Below, in pieces: positions 55,967-64,000 of a DNA stretch of 64,000 nt. Positions within the stretch are counted from its first letter, which is position 1. Each line of letters opens with the position of its first letter. A model generated the notes under the pieces. That model saw nothing but the letters and a program-made list of their open reading frames with translations, was not told the origin of the DNA and ran no database searches. Both the position numbers and the translations under genes were made by a program. The DNA comes from Hsuehochloa calcarea. Its lineage: Eukaryota > Streptophyta > Magnoliopsida > Poales > Poaceae. The stretch is taken from the NCBI GenBank assembly GCA_036346395.1, contig CM070594.1, forward strand, positions 17,765,385-17,829,384, given 5' to 3'.

Positions 55967-57972
55967 TGCTCGGCGGCGGCCGAGCCGAGGGAGACAGTGG
56001 AGTGGTCGGCGGCGCGGAGGAGGGCGGAGAGGTGCACGGCGGCGCGAGCTTGGCGGCCGAAGGAAGAAGGCGGCGGCAGCTACGGAGAGACAAGGCGGCG
56101 AAGGAGAAGAGAAGAGGGGAGGGCGGCGGAGGTGGGCCGAGGGGAGGAAAAGAGAGGGGAGAGGAGAGAGAGAGGGAGGGAAGGCGGGCCGTGCAGCTTA
56201 AATAGGGTGGGCGAGAGAGTGCGGAGCGGCCGGAGGAGTCACGGGTGAGCGCGATTGCTGGCAGAGCTTCGGACGGAAGAAGCTCGGCAGCAGCGCCGCT
56301 TAAGCGAGAGGGAAAGGGAGGAGCGCGAGGCCGAGGAGTTGACGCGGGATGCGGCTGGCCGCGGCCGAAAGCGGCGCGCGGAATCGCATCGCGGCAGCGC
56401 CGTGAGCGAGAGAGAGAGAGAGAGAGGCGCGGGAAGAAGACAACAGGCGCCGTCCGATTTTCGATCGGACGGTCGGGAGGAAGGGAGGCGCTGGCGACGG
56501 GCGTCGTCCGATTTCGACGGACGGCGGAGAAGAGAGAGGCGCGGCGGCGAGGCGTCGGATGGAATCCAACGGCGGAGCGGAGGCGGGTCAGCGGAGCGAA
56601 GGCGGGCCGGGCGAGTGGGCGGGAATAGGGATTGGGCCGAATGGATTCGGCCCACAACAGTGAAAGCGATTTTTTCGGGATTTTCGATTTTCAGAAATAC
56701 AAACAATCAAAAGGCTTTTAGAAAATAGCAAATAGAGTCCAAAAATTCTAGAAAAATTCACAGAAATTCCTTGAATTATTATGGACTTAATAAAAATACT
56801 TTTAACTTTAAATTTTCTTTTTCTTTTGCATATAAAATAATTTTTAATTTCAGGTAAAATAAAAATCAATTTCTAAAACCCAATAAATCCAAGAAAACAC
56901 TTAAAATAATAATTTTGATTTTAAATACCAGAAAACACCATTAAACCAACTTTAATTTGATTGAAGTTTGATTAATTCATATTAAACCACAATTGATTCT
57001 GAAATTCCAAATTAAGCTTTTGGCAAAAAGAAGCAAATGGTTCTCTTTTAAAATTTTTGAAAATCTCTGAAAAAGCGGGACGCTACATGGAGCTTGCAAA
57101 AAATAGACCCCTGCAATGTTTGAAGAACAAAGGGTATCACAATCTTATGACGAAGTTCAAAGAACACACTAATAAAGAGTACAAGCAGAAGCAATTAAAG
57201 AACCATTGGGATAGCTTGAAAAGATAATATTCCAATTGGAAGACATTGAAGCTCCATGCATCAAGGCTAGGCATCGATCCTAAGACTGGATCCATTGAGG
57301 CAAGTGATGAGTGGTGGGATGAACAGATAAAGGTATGCAATCTTTAATGTTGTTGCATGTGTATGAGGATTCAACTGCTCAAACTGCTTTCATGGATTCT
57401 TGTATTTCTTTAATCGCAAGCCATACCACAATGTGGCAAGTTCAAGAAAGCACCCCTACAACATGAGGACATGCTTGACATCATTTATGATGGTGCAAGT
57501 TGTACAATGAATCCTCTCTTGTCCCTGGAGCAGATGATGTCGCCCATGTCAATCCTGAGGATGATGAGGGTGATGATGACGAGCCTCAGGGTGAGGAGGG
57601 AACCACTGCACCAAAGAAGTCAACCCATGTGAACAAGGGCAAGAAGAGAGCTGGCCATGGCTCACCAAGTGGGAGGAGGTCGAAGAAGACGTTCAACTGA
57701 AGCGTTTGGTTGATATTGTGGAGAAGTTTCATGGTAGCAAGAATTTTGTGACCAATGCACCTGGTCCAGTGGTTGATCCTGTTAGGCAAGAGATATATGA
57801 GATGATTGATTTGGTTATTGAGGCTGGGGCCGGAGAAGGGAGTGATGAACATTTCTATGCCACACAACTCCTCATCAAGAAGGAGTATCGAGATGTCTTT
57901 CACACACTAAAGACACCTCAAGGGAGGCTAGCATGGCTTACAAGGACATGGCAGGAGAAGAAGAGGTGTTAG
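53914..57972 (+). pseudogene. PIF/Harbinger ORF1: Myb/SANT-like DNA-binding protein, split by a solo LTR
   Basis: ORF1 proteins of PIF elements bind DNA and help the transposase enter the nucleus. ATG at 53914 opens MDKAQAANTAIWDAFLNEV; 28 codons later the frame meets a solo LTR exactly after GAG (53997). It continues in frame at 57093 with LAKNRPLQCLKNKGYHNLM, KQLKNHWDSLKR, a TAA (57225-57227), SNWKTLKLHASRLGIDPKTG and DEWWDEQIK: the Myb_DNA-bind_3 pattern with three Trp-type positions. A GT-AG intron (57333-57440) leads to FKKAPLQHEDMLDIIYDG. One frameshift near 57500 leads to an acidic linker and KKSTHVNKGKKRAGHG, a basic patch; another near 57690 leads to VDIVEKFHGSKNFV and the C-terminal helix to 57972. 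Confidence 0.9.
53998..57087 (-). mobile_element. Solo LTR of Ty3/gypsy type (3.1 kb) in PIF ORF1
   Basis: The minus strand starts TGTAGCGTCCCGC at 57087 and the plus-strand left end is TGTCGGCGCCCCGGG. It is flanked by exact TGGAG (53993-53997, 57088-57092). The family landmark lies at about 54700-54740 (ACTCTGCAGAG...TTTACCCACAAG). 55800-56640 is very GC/GA-rich, with an AGAG microsatellite at 55925-55967 and TATA-like CTTAAATAGG at about 56198-56207, so the promoter side is here. Long ORFs in this block on both strands are composition artefacts. Confidence 0.95.
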
Positions 57973-58009
57973 TTAGTTTGAACTATATTCCTGAGAGTTG
58001 AACCTATAT

Positions 58010-58269
58010 ATCCCTTATGTCATGTGTTATGTAACATACTATGTGACTTGTTCTGTCAGTTATGTATGTTGCTTGGTGGTCTCTTAATTAATGTGTCATC
58101 TATGGTTGTCAGTTAGTAATTGTGTTCTTTCCGTATGGTGTTTGGTTGTTCTTTCCGTATGGTGTTTGGTTGTTCTTTCCGTATGGTGTTTGGTTGTCAC
58201 TTATTCATTGTGTCATTTGTTTATGTGTAGTGGTGGTCATTTATTAATTATGTTATTTGTCTGCGCCAG
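58010..58269 (+). other. Spacer between ORF1 and ORF2 with a 22-bp triplication
   Basis: TTGTTCTTTCCGTATGGTGTTTGG occurs three times in tandem (about 58122-58195), T-rich and noncoding. It is probably the ORF2 leader or promoter. Confidence 0.75.
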
Positions 58270-59230
58270 ATGAGCTCTTCAGGTTCGTTTGGTTCAAGTG
58301 ATGATGAATCAACTCATGAAGTTGTCGTGGATGATGGAAGACCGGATATGTCCTTGCCACTAGTCATGATTGCCGCTTTTGGATGTTTGGATGACTATGG
58401 CGACTCCAGTACGAAGAGGCCAATGAAAATTCCTACAATCACCAGGATCCAATGGGTTGAGGATACTCTTGCTAGTGCACTAGAGTGTTATGACATGTTC
58501 AGAATGCGTAGGTTAGTTTTTCTTCTCCTTTATGACACTCTTGTTAATAACTATGGCTTGAAATCAACCACGGAGGTGAACTCAAAGGAAGCATTCACAA
58601 TATTCGTATGGACTTATGAAGCTTCTCAATCCAATCGCCAAGTCAAGAACCGTTTTGGCCATTCCAAAGAAACCGCGAGCGGAGGTTTTGGAATGTGTGT
58701 ATTATCTTGGTATTGAGAACATAAAGCCCAGAAATCATCAGTTCTCTACAATACATCATAGACTTTGGGAGGGAAGTTTTTTTTTTCCTCATTTTAATAA
58801 TTGCATCGGTGCAATAGATGGGACACATGTATCTGTGACGGTGCCATGTGAGAAATGACCAGTGCATTTCAACCGACACGAATACACTAGTCAGAATGTC
58901 ATGACTGTTTGTGATTTCAACATGAGGTTCACTTTTGTTTGCACTGGATGGCCCAACTCTGCACACGACACACGCATATTCCTTGATACCTTGATAATGT
59001 ACAAGGACTGCTTTCCACACACTCCGGAAGGTACTTTCCTTGTTATTCCCACGTACATTACCAACCTTTGTATATGGGTCAATATTTATTTTCCACTTCA
59101 ATTGCAGGAAAGTACTATCTAGTGGATTCCGGATACCCAAACTGCAAAGGTTATCTAGCTCCCTACAAGAACCAGAGGTATCAAATGTTTTGGTTCTCTG
59201 AACGTGACGAGGTGAAGGTTAGTGATAATG
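58270..59230 (+). pseudogene. PIF/Harbinger ORF2 transposase (DDE_Tnp_4), nearly readable but C-terminally short
   Basis: ATG at 58270. An acidic start, then RPMKIPTITRIQWVEDTLAS, DMFRMRRLVFLLLYDTLVNNYGL, a helical QVKNRFGHSKET block, a short deletion with frame change at about 58670-58685, EVLECVYYLG, FNNCIGAIDGTHV (first catalytic Asp), an in-frame TGA at 58856-58858, NRHEYTSQNVMTVCDFNM, GWPNSAHDTRIF (second Asp). A GT-AG intron at 59031-59107 joins PEG to KYYLVDSGYPN; this restores the family motif GKYYLVD. It then runs to LAPYKNQRYQMFW and stops near 59240. The region with the third acidic catalytic residue (NVIERxFG in the family) is missing. It was probably recently active, now dead. 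Confidence 0.92.
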
Positions 59231-59279
59231 TGTTGTGTTATTAAGAGCTTGCCAAATCAAATGCATAATCCTAGCTCCC

Positions 59280-59425
59280 CCAATATAATTGTAGTCAATT
59301 GCGTTAATCGCAGTAGTCATCGCTAATTGCAGTTAATTGGGTTAGTTGTCATTAATTATCGTTAGTTGTCGTTAAATGTCATTAGGTCTCGTTAAATGTC
59401 TTTAATCGCCATCAATTGCCATGAA
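59280..59425 (+). repeat. Degenerate GTYGTTAAWTG repeats in the PIF 3' region
   Basis: About ten to twelve variants of a 10-12-bp word (AGTCAATTGCGTTAATCG, GTCATTAATTATC, GTTAGTTGTCGTTAAATGTC, ATTAGGTCTCGTTAAATG) in 145 bp, near the right end of the element. Such subterminal repeats serve as transposase or ORF1 binding sites in several DNA transposons; here this is inference. Confidence 0.65.
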
Positions 59426-59536
59426 ACGACATCAAACAAGCCGTTACTGTCCTCAGGGGTATTTCAATCATTTCTCATCTCGGAAGCTGCAACCAACCTA
59501 CCTAAAAGCCAGACAATCAAACACCAAACCTCTTAA

Positions 59537-59658
59537 GTCCAGCCATTCAGCGTTGCAGCACAGCCAGAGTCAGAATGTTGACTTATAAGGTTTTGCATCA
59601 CTTGGAATTTCTTGAAAAACGTCAAATGTGTGCTTTCATAAGGAGACAATCTTGTTGA
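59537..59658 (+). pseudogene. mTERF gene, 3' end displaced by the PIF element
   Basis: Joined to 41661 after removing the transposon and one TAA copy, the frame continues LSPAIQRCSTARVRMLTYKV and about 20 codons more, with a stop TGA at 59656-59658. The open frame across the join, and its Leu/Arg-rich helical make-up, support it as the mTERF C-terminus, though I cannot align it to a family member from memory. Confidence 0.7.
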
Positions 59659-61630
59659 GTTTGTGGTGTTTTAAGCAGATTTGCTTCTGATAGTGGACGC
59701 GCTAATGGTGTTCTGATAATGGTACTCTGAATATGGCATGTTGTCCTTGCAAATATCAGGAGGGAATCTCTCCTTAAATTTATTTTATGGTGATTTGGGC
59801 AGCTTTGCATCTGATGATGGATGAGTTCACGATGTTCTGAGCATATTTGCTTGCAAGGAGGGTACTCATCTGAAAATGGCATGTTAGATGTTGTTGTGTG
59901 GCTCATTTCTAAGCTGTTCAGGTGACGGGAGAGAATTTCTGTTCAGGTAGCAAGAGAGAATTTTCATTAGTTGACTCCAGGTATAACATTTTAGCATGAT
60001 TTATAAAGGATCTGTATCATCTTCCATAATATATATACATGGAAATTGATACTTGACATGGAGAATGCTTGGATTTTAGACCACATGGATTTTTCATGCA
60101 AAAGTGATTGCATTCTTTCGTGAAGAGACACACTGCTTCACGAAGCTTGGATTATTGGTGCAGTTCAGTGTTGTTTCAGTTCAATTATTTCACGTATACT
60201 GGGAGCGTCTAGAGACCTGCTCCCTTAGTTGTAAAGTCGCTCGTTTAGTTTTTTTTTAATAGCCGGAGGACTTCCCGTTGTGGTTAGGCAGGTCCCACGC
60301 ATGGATCAAATATAATAAAACCCCATCTATATAAGATTCGGCTGTTTCTCAGCCCAAAACAATCAGATTTTAGTTCATTTATAACTTCATTATACATAAA
60401 TTACAGTTAATTATTTATATAATTTTTATTCTTAATCACTATAATTATTCTCGAAAGCCTTAATAACTCCTATTTCTATCACATAATTCAAAATCTAACA
60501 TATACTTTGAGAGATTGGGCAAAAACAAAGACAAAAACATAAACAAAAATTAAAATTCTATACCAACAAGATACGACAATGTAGTGAACTCATTATGTTC
60601 TAAAGAAAAAATTATAGTTAATTTAGACACAATTCATCGTATAAGAAGAAGTGCAAATATCAAAACACATCAGACAGATGAAAATTCGACTATTTTGACA
60701 AAAGAAAACAGTCGAATATTGTTTAGCAAAACCGTATAATAAAGTAATGAATCCTAGTATTTTCTTTTTGCAGTGAAATGAATCCGTGTATTTGAAGTTA
60801 TGAATGTGTATCAGGTGCGCATATTGTGTCCCCCACTAAATCTTGGATTTGGAAGTTGATTAAGACTAAAGACCCACCCCTTGTTTTTAGTCAGAATGAG
60901 TCCCCGAGACATTAGCTTCCGCCAACAGTCTCCCATTGATCGAATCGAGGAGGTCAAGTTTCGAGAGCAGAGCCTCTCGCTTCTGATTACCAGCCATATC
61001 GCCGTTGCAGACAGATCTATTCAGACAACGAAGGAATTGTGTCGTCGTCGTTGTTGGCTTGTCGCAATTCACAACGACCTTCTTGTGGTTGTGTTACTTT
61101 CTGAATTGGCTAAGCTCGTTGTACGGGCTTGAAGAGCCATCGAAGTAAGATACTGAACCAAGTAATCACGAGGCCCTGGAGAGGGCATGTCTGTTCTGCT
61201 GATGACTTGCTCCTTGCGCATCTCCATTTGGCACACCCATCACACCAGGTAGGCAAGGAGTTGATGGCTCCCATGCGGCTGCCAAGATTTCTCAAAGTCT
61301 TGCATATTTGATACTCGTGCTTTCATCTGCGGCTCATTTTAATCTCCTGCCTTTAAACATAGGTCGAAATGGTCAATTTCGTCCTCCTACCTGCATCTTT
61401 GGAACATTTGGAGTTTGTTTCAGTTTGAGATTACTGTTGTTCATCGAATTTTACTTGATTTTTTTCTTTTTTTCTTTTAACTTTGAAAAATTCAAATTAT
61501 GCGGCCAAAATTAGCCTCCGTAAACTTTTCAAACGGGTTACCAAAACCCAGTCCCAACAGCAGCAACCGCCCCATCCATCCCTCCACAGCTCCTCCATCC
61601 TCGCTCAGTTTTCTACACGACGCCAGGCTC
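59659..61630. other. Unassigned interval right of mTERF
   Basis: 59659-60250 is AT-moderate and may be mTERF 3' UTR. It repeats words such as GGCATGTTRGATG and TCTGATRATGG (59690-59890). 60260-60870 is AT-rich with CCCATCTATATAAGATTCGG (60323) resembling a TATA region. 60890-61130 is open in one plus frame for 80 codons without recognisable motif. No tRNA or rRNA. Confidence 0.3.
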
Positions 61631-61633
61631 TCA

Positions 61634-61649
61634 TCTCTCTCTCTCTCTT
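61634..61649 (+). repeat. CT microsatellite
   Basis: Eight CT/TC units in a pyrimidine-rich stretch, of the kind common in grass 5' leaders. Confidence 0.8.
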
Positions 61650-61876
61650 TCGCTCCTTGATTTTGATTCTGCCCGCCCTGTCCTTGCGTGTCAACCGAGC
61701 ATCCAAGGTTGGTCGGTGATTCGTTGTGCTGCGTTGTTGGCAGGTGCGCGTGTTTTGCTGCATGTATGCGTGAGGGGAAGAGCGAGGATGGAGAGGGAGG
61801 CGCTCGCACGGGGCTTCTCTGTCGACGGCGTCTTCCGCCCTCTCCCTCGCTGTCGTCCTCTTCGTCTCGGCCCGTC

Positions 61877-61947
61877 ATGGAGGACAAGCAGAGCATCAGA
61901 AAGGTCAACAAGGGCGAGACCACGGGTCCACGAAGGCCATCCGGGAT
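61877..61947 (+). CDS. Weak candidate first coding exon of an unknown gene
   Basis: ATG at 61877 in good context (cgtcATGG) gives MEDKQSIRKVNKGETTG and is followed by a possible donor GGATAG|GTTATT at 61947. Upstream are a pyrimidine-rich leader with CT repeat and a possible leader intron (AAG|GTTGGTCGG at about 61708 to TGGCAG at about 61743). No second exon can be shown before the LTR at 62398. I do not recognise the product. It could be the remnant of a gene cut by LTR insertion, or chance. Confidence 0.25.
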
Positions 61948-61949
61948 AG

Positions 61950-62392
61950 GTTATTACCTTCTCAGCTTCTCTTCCTCCGGGACTCGCCTCTCTTCTTGTT
62001 GGGGTAGCATCGGGACGAGACATCTGATCGGCCGGAGTAGGAGCAGGGGCGGGAGCGAGACAGCCGGCGACGAAAATGGGGCGGGAACGAGTATACCATG
62101 TTTCAATTGGACTGGATGTACCGAAAATGGGCCGGAGGAGATCGAATCTCCTGTACTGTACTTCTTTAGAGAAGGTTTCTCCCACAATCTTATACTTCAC
62201 TCATCAAATTAAATGACAAAACTAGCACAAACCGGACATTCCAGACATCTGCGTTGAGTGTTTCTTTGCATAGAAAACACACACAACAGAGATGTGAAAA
62301 GTGCTTCAATGCTCTTTTCAAAAGTGAAGCATAATCTGTAATGCACATTGAGGGTCTAATCAACAACTATGCGACTACTCCAATGTTACTTG
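61950..62392. other. Unassigned interval
   Basis: GC-rich to 62130, then AT-rich. No family motif in any frame. Confidence 0.35.
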
Positions 62393-62397
62393 AAAAT

Positions 62398-63085
62398 TGC
62401 GATGTTTTAATATTGGTCTTATGAAATAAATTTTGGGAACTTTTTGATTGAGACTATGCAAGAGGAGATATAGAAAATTTTTATACAGGTCTAGGTCTTC
62501 TCCGAAGAGAATAATAATTATATTTATGTGTTCTTGTATTGATTGTGTTTACAACAAGAAAGAAGAACGACTTATGTCTCTTCTCTTCTCTCCTCTCCTC
62601 TCCCTGTCCACCGGTGTTATCCCTTATAAAGCTTCTGAGGGGTGGCAGTTATTGTGCGCCAAAGGCGCCTCAACGATCTATTAATTGCACGGGCGGTTAT
62701 TGTCAGATAAACATCTTCCCCCACGTTCGCCTTGCAGTTATGCCAGATACAACGATGATTACGTGCAGTTATGTTAGAGGATAACGATACATGTTTAACT
62801 ACTGCGTATGAATGAACACAGTACACAAAGTCCCTAGTCGATTGGGTCCACATGTCTATGGATTCTATCAACTATAAATTGATGGTGATTGATCTGGTTG
62901 TAGAAGAGGTTACATCCATATGATGGTCGTAGAAGAGCCCATGACCACTAGGTAATTGCAATCTTCCCTTATCATTATAAGTTAATGATAAGTGTACCTC
63001 TAATGGTTGTATAAAGATATTATTATCTATAATAAACATTACATATAAATATTTTAATTATTTGAGGATTATTAGATCATCGTCA
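62398..63085 (-). repeat. LTR of family B, minus orientation
   Basis: Inverse of the family-B sequence: starts TGCGATGTTTTAATATTGG and ends GGATTATTAGATCATCGTCA. Shares AGGTCTAGGTCTTCTCCGAAG, GTGTTCTTGTATTGA and CCTAGTCGATTGGGTCCACA (all inverse) with 63181-63890. Flanks AAAAT (left) and CCAAT (right) do not match well, so it could be a solo LTR with an aged duplication or an end of a rearranged element. No coding part beside it. Confidence 0.7.
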
Positions 63086-63180
63086 CCAATATTACTAACA
63101 ACCGGTAGAATTAATTTCACTTGCAATTGCACGGATAGATATTACAACAATGTGTTTATTATGTAATATCTTTGGAAAAT

Positions 63181-63890
63181 TGACGAGGATTCAATAATCC
63201 TTAATTAATAAAATTATTTATATGTAATACTTATTATGGATAAATGGCATCCTTAAACAACCATCAGATGTAGCCCTTGTCATTAGTCTACAATGACAAA
63301 GGAAGATCATAAGGTCTATTACGACCACTTTATGATCATAAGGTCTAGGTTTGCTACGATCAGGTTAAATATGACCACTCTGTAGTCAATAGAGCCCACA
63401 GAAATATGAACCTAATCGACTCGGGACTCTGTAGACTGCGTTCATTCACACGTGGTAGTTAATACACGTGTTGTTTATCTATGATATAACCGCATATAGT
63501 TCTATCTGTCTCTGGCATAACCGCATGATGAACGAAAAGGAGAGTGTCTCTCTGATAATAACCGTTATCAACATGTGTAATCGGCCAACCGTCAAGGCGC
63601 CTCTTGGCATACAACAACTGTCACACTTTAAGAAGTTATATAAAAAGCAAGACCGGTGGACAGAGAAAAAGGGGATGATCAAGTGATCAATTCATAAGCC
63701 ATTAGCCTTAGTCTCAGTGGCTTGTTTCATTCTGTAAACACATTCAATACAAGAACACATGGGTGTAGTTGTTATTCTCTCTGAAGAAGGTTTGAACCTG
63801 TCTAAAAAAAAATCAATATCTCCTCTTGCATAATCTCGATTACAGTGACTACATCATTTATTTCATAATATTGATATTAAAACATCGATA
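63181..63890 (+). repeat. 5' LTR of a family-B element that continues beyond the window
   Basis: Starts TGACGAGGATTCAATAATCC after AAAAT and ends AAAACATCGATA. It shares order and words with 33147-39218 and with the inverse of 62398-63085. TATA-like GTTATATAAAAAGCAAG at about 63636-63652 gives a likely transcript start. It is followed by a primer-like site, so it is a 5' LTR. Length 710 bp. Confidence 0.82.
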
Positions 63891-63892
63891 GT

Positions 63893-63911
63893 TGGCGCTA
63901 TCCGTGGGGAT
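63893..63911 (+). promoter_or_regulatory. Primer-binding-like site of the family-B element
   Basis: TGGCGCTATCCGTGGGGAT, two bases after the LTR. It resembles the GGCGCC-TCTGTGGGGA form that follows 5' LTRs in Tat-type Ty3/gypsy elements of grasses (from memory). This suggests family B is gypsy of that group. The 90 bp that follow to 64000 are leader with no clear gag. Confidence 0.65.
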
Positions 63912-64000
63912 CACTCTGGTGATTTTCTTTATTTCTGTTCACATGCCTCCATAGCATACGATGATACGAGTGGAACGAAGAGAATTGTTTCAATCTCGCA

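Larger units (their letters stand above)
41662..59533 (+). mobile_element. PIF/Harbinger transposon with Myb/SANT ORF1 and transposase ORF2, invaded by two LTR elements
   Basis: The left end AGGTCTATTTGTTTCACTTT and right end (inverse AGAGGTTTGGTGTTTGATTG) are related, and both run into GGCTTTT. TAA flanks both sides (41659-41661, 59534-59536), the 3-bp duplication of this superfamily. Native parts are 41662-42814, 53826-53997 and 57088-59533, together about 3.8 kb. That is a normal size for a two-ORF PIF element. Order: 5' region with CCC-rich leader, ORF1, ORF2, 3' region with GTTAAT-like repeats. It is inserted in the mTERF gene. Confidence 0.85.

Noticed and set aside
55701..56728. Several Arg/Glu-rich and Ser/Pro-rich ORFs of 127-268 codons
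   Set aside because: AGAG/CGG-rich promoter side of the TGGAG-flanked solo LTR; open in five frames at once, a composition effect.
59280..59425. GTTAAT repeats as a telomere-like or satellite array
   Set aside because: Units are too variable and few, and their place near a transposon end explains them better.

Overview
This is a plant nuclear window, almost certainly from a grass (Poaceae). The evidence is a mitochondrial transcription termination factor (mTERF) reading frame of the grass multicopy type, a proline/glutamine-rich secreted protein, and large LTR retrotransposons of types common in grasses: Ty3/gypsy solo LTRs of about 3 kb, a gypsy element with a tRNA-iMet primer site, a long-gag copia element and a BARE/Angela-like copia LTR. 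PIF/Harbinger and hAT DNA transposons are also present. I cannot name the species. No bacterial, organellar or CRISPR content was seen.

Layout. 1-290 is a PIF/Harbinger transposase fragment. 1072-1659 is the only gene that looks intact, encoding a small secreted Pro/Gln-rich protein. A noncoding segment occurs twice in direct orientation (about 1967-2350 and 6477-6835). Between the copies lies a short hAT element (2389-6223) carrying a solo gypsy LTR (2471-5484). 7140-29793 is one old minus-strand gypsy element cut into three pieces, first by a solo LTR (9117-12249) and second by another solo LTR (13418-25749). That second LTR is itself filled by a young tandem gypsy element (about 13440-23920). 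29799-30952 is unassigned. 30961-40180 is a decayed hAT transposon whose transposase is split by an LTR (33147-39218) that holds a further solo LTR (33419-36759) and a truncated copia (36926 to about 39070).

40360-59658 is a dismembered mTERF gene. It is interrupted by a 345-bp hAT-like MITE (40959-41303) and by a 17.9-kb PIF/Harbinger composite (41662-59533). The composite in turn contains a full-length but frameshifted copia (42815-53825) and a solo LTR (53998-57087). Apart from one nonsense codon, the mTERF frame closes perfectly across both insertions. 59659-62397 holds no gene I can name, only one weak exon candidate. The right edge carries two LTRs of one family in opposite orientation (62398-63085 minus, 63181-63890 plus). 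The second is followed by a primer-binding-like site and so starts an element that runs off the window.

How it fits together. This is insertion stratigraphy rather than a pathway. Exact target-site duplications (TTAGC, ACGTC, CCTAT, TATTG, TGGAG, CGGCA, plus TAA for PIF) set most boundaries and give the order of events. Solo LTRs outnumber complete elements, which points to active removal by LTR-LTR recombination. Within the two young LTR pairs, differences sit mostly at CAG/CTG and CG sites while long AT-rich stretches are identical. Some frameshifts in the young elements may therefore be assembly error rather than decay. I found no convincing undescribed multi-gene system. The most unusual items are the frame-perfect mTERF stratigraphy, the tandem LTR element and the palindrome clusters in the copia LTRs and gag.
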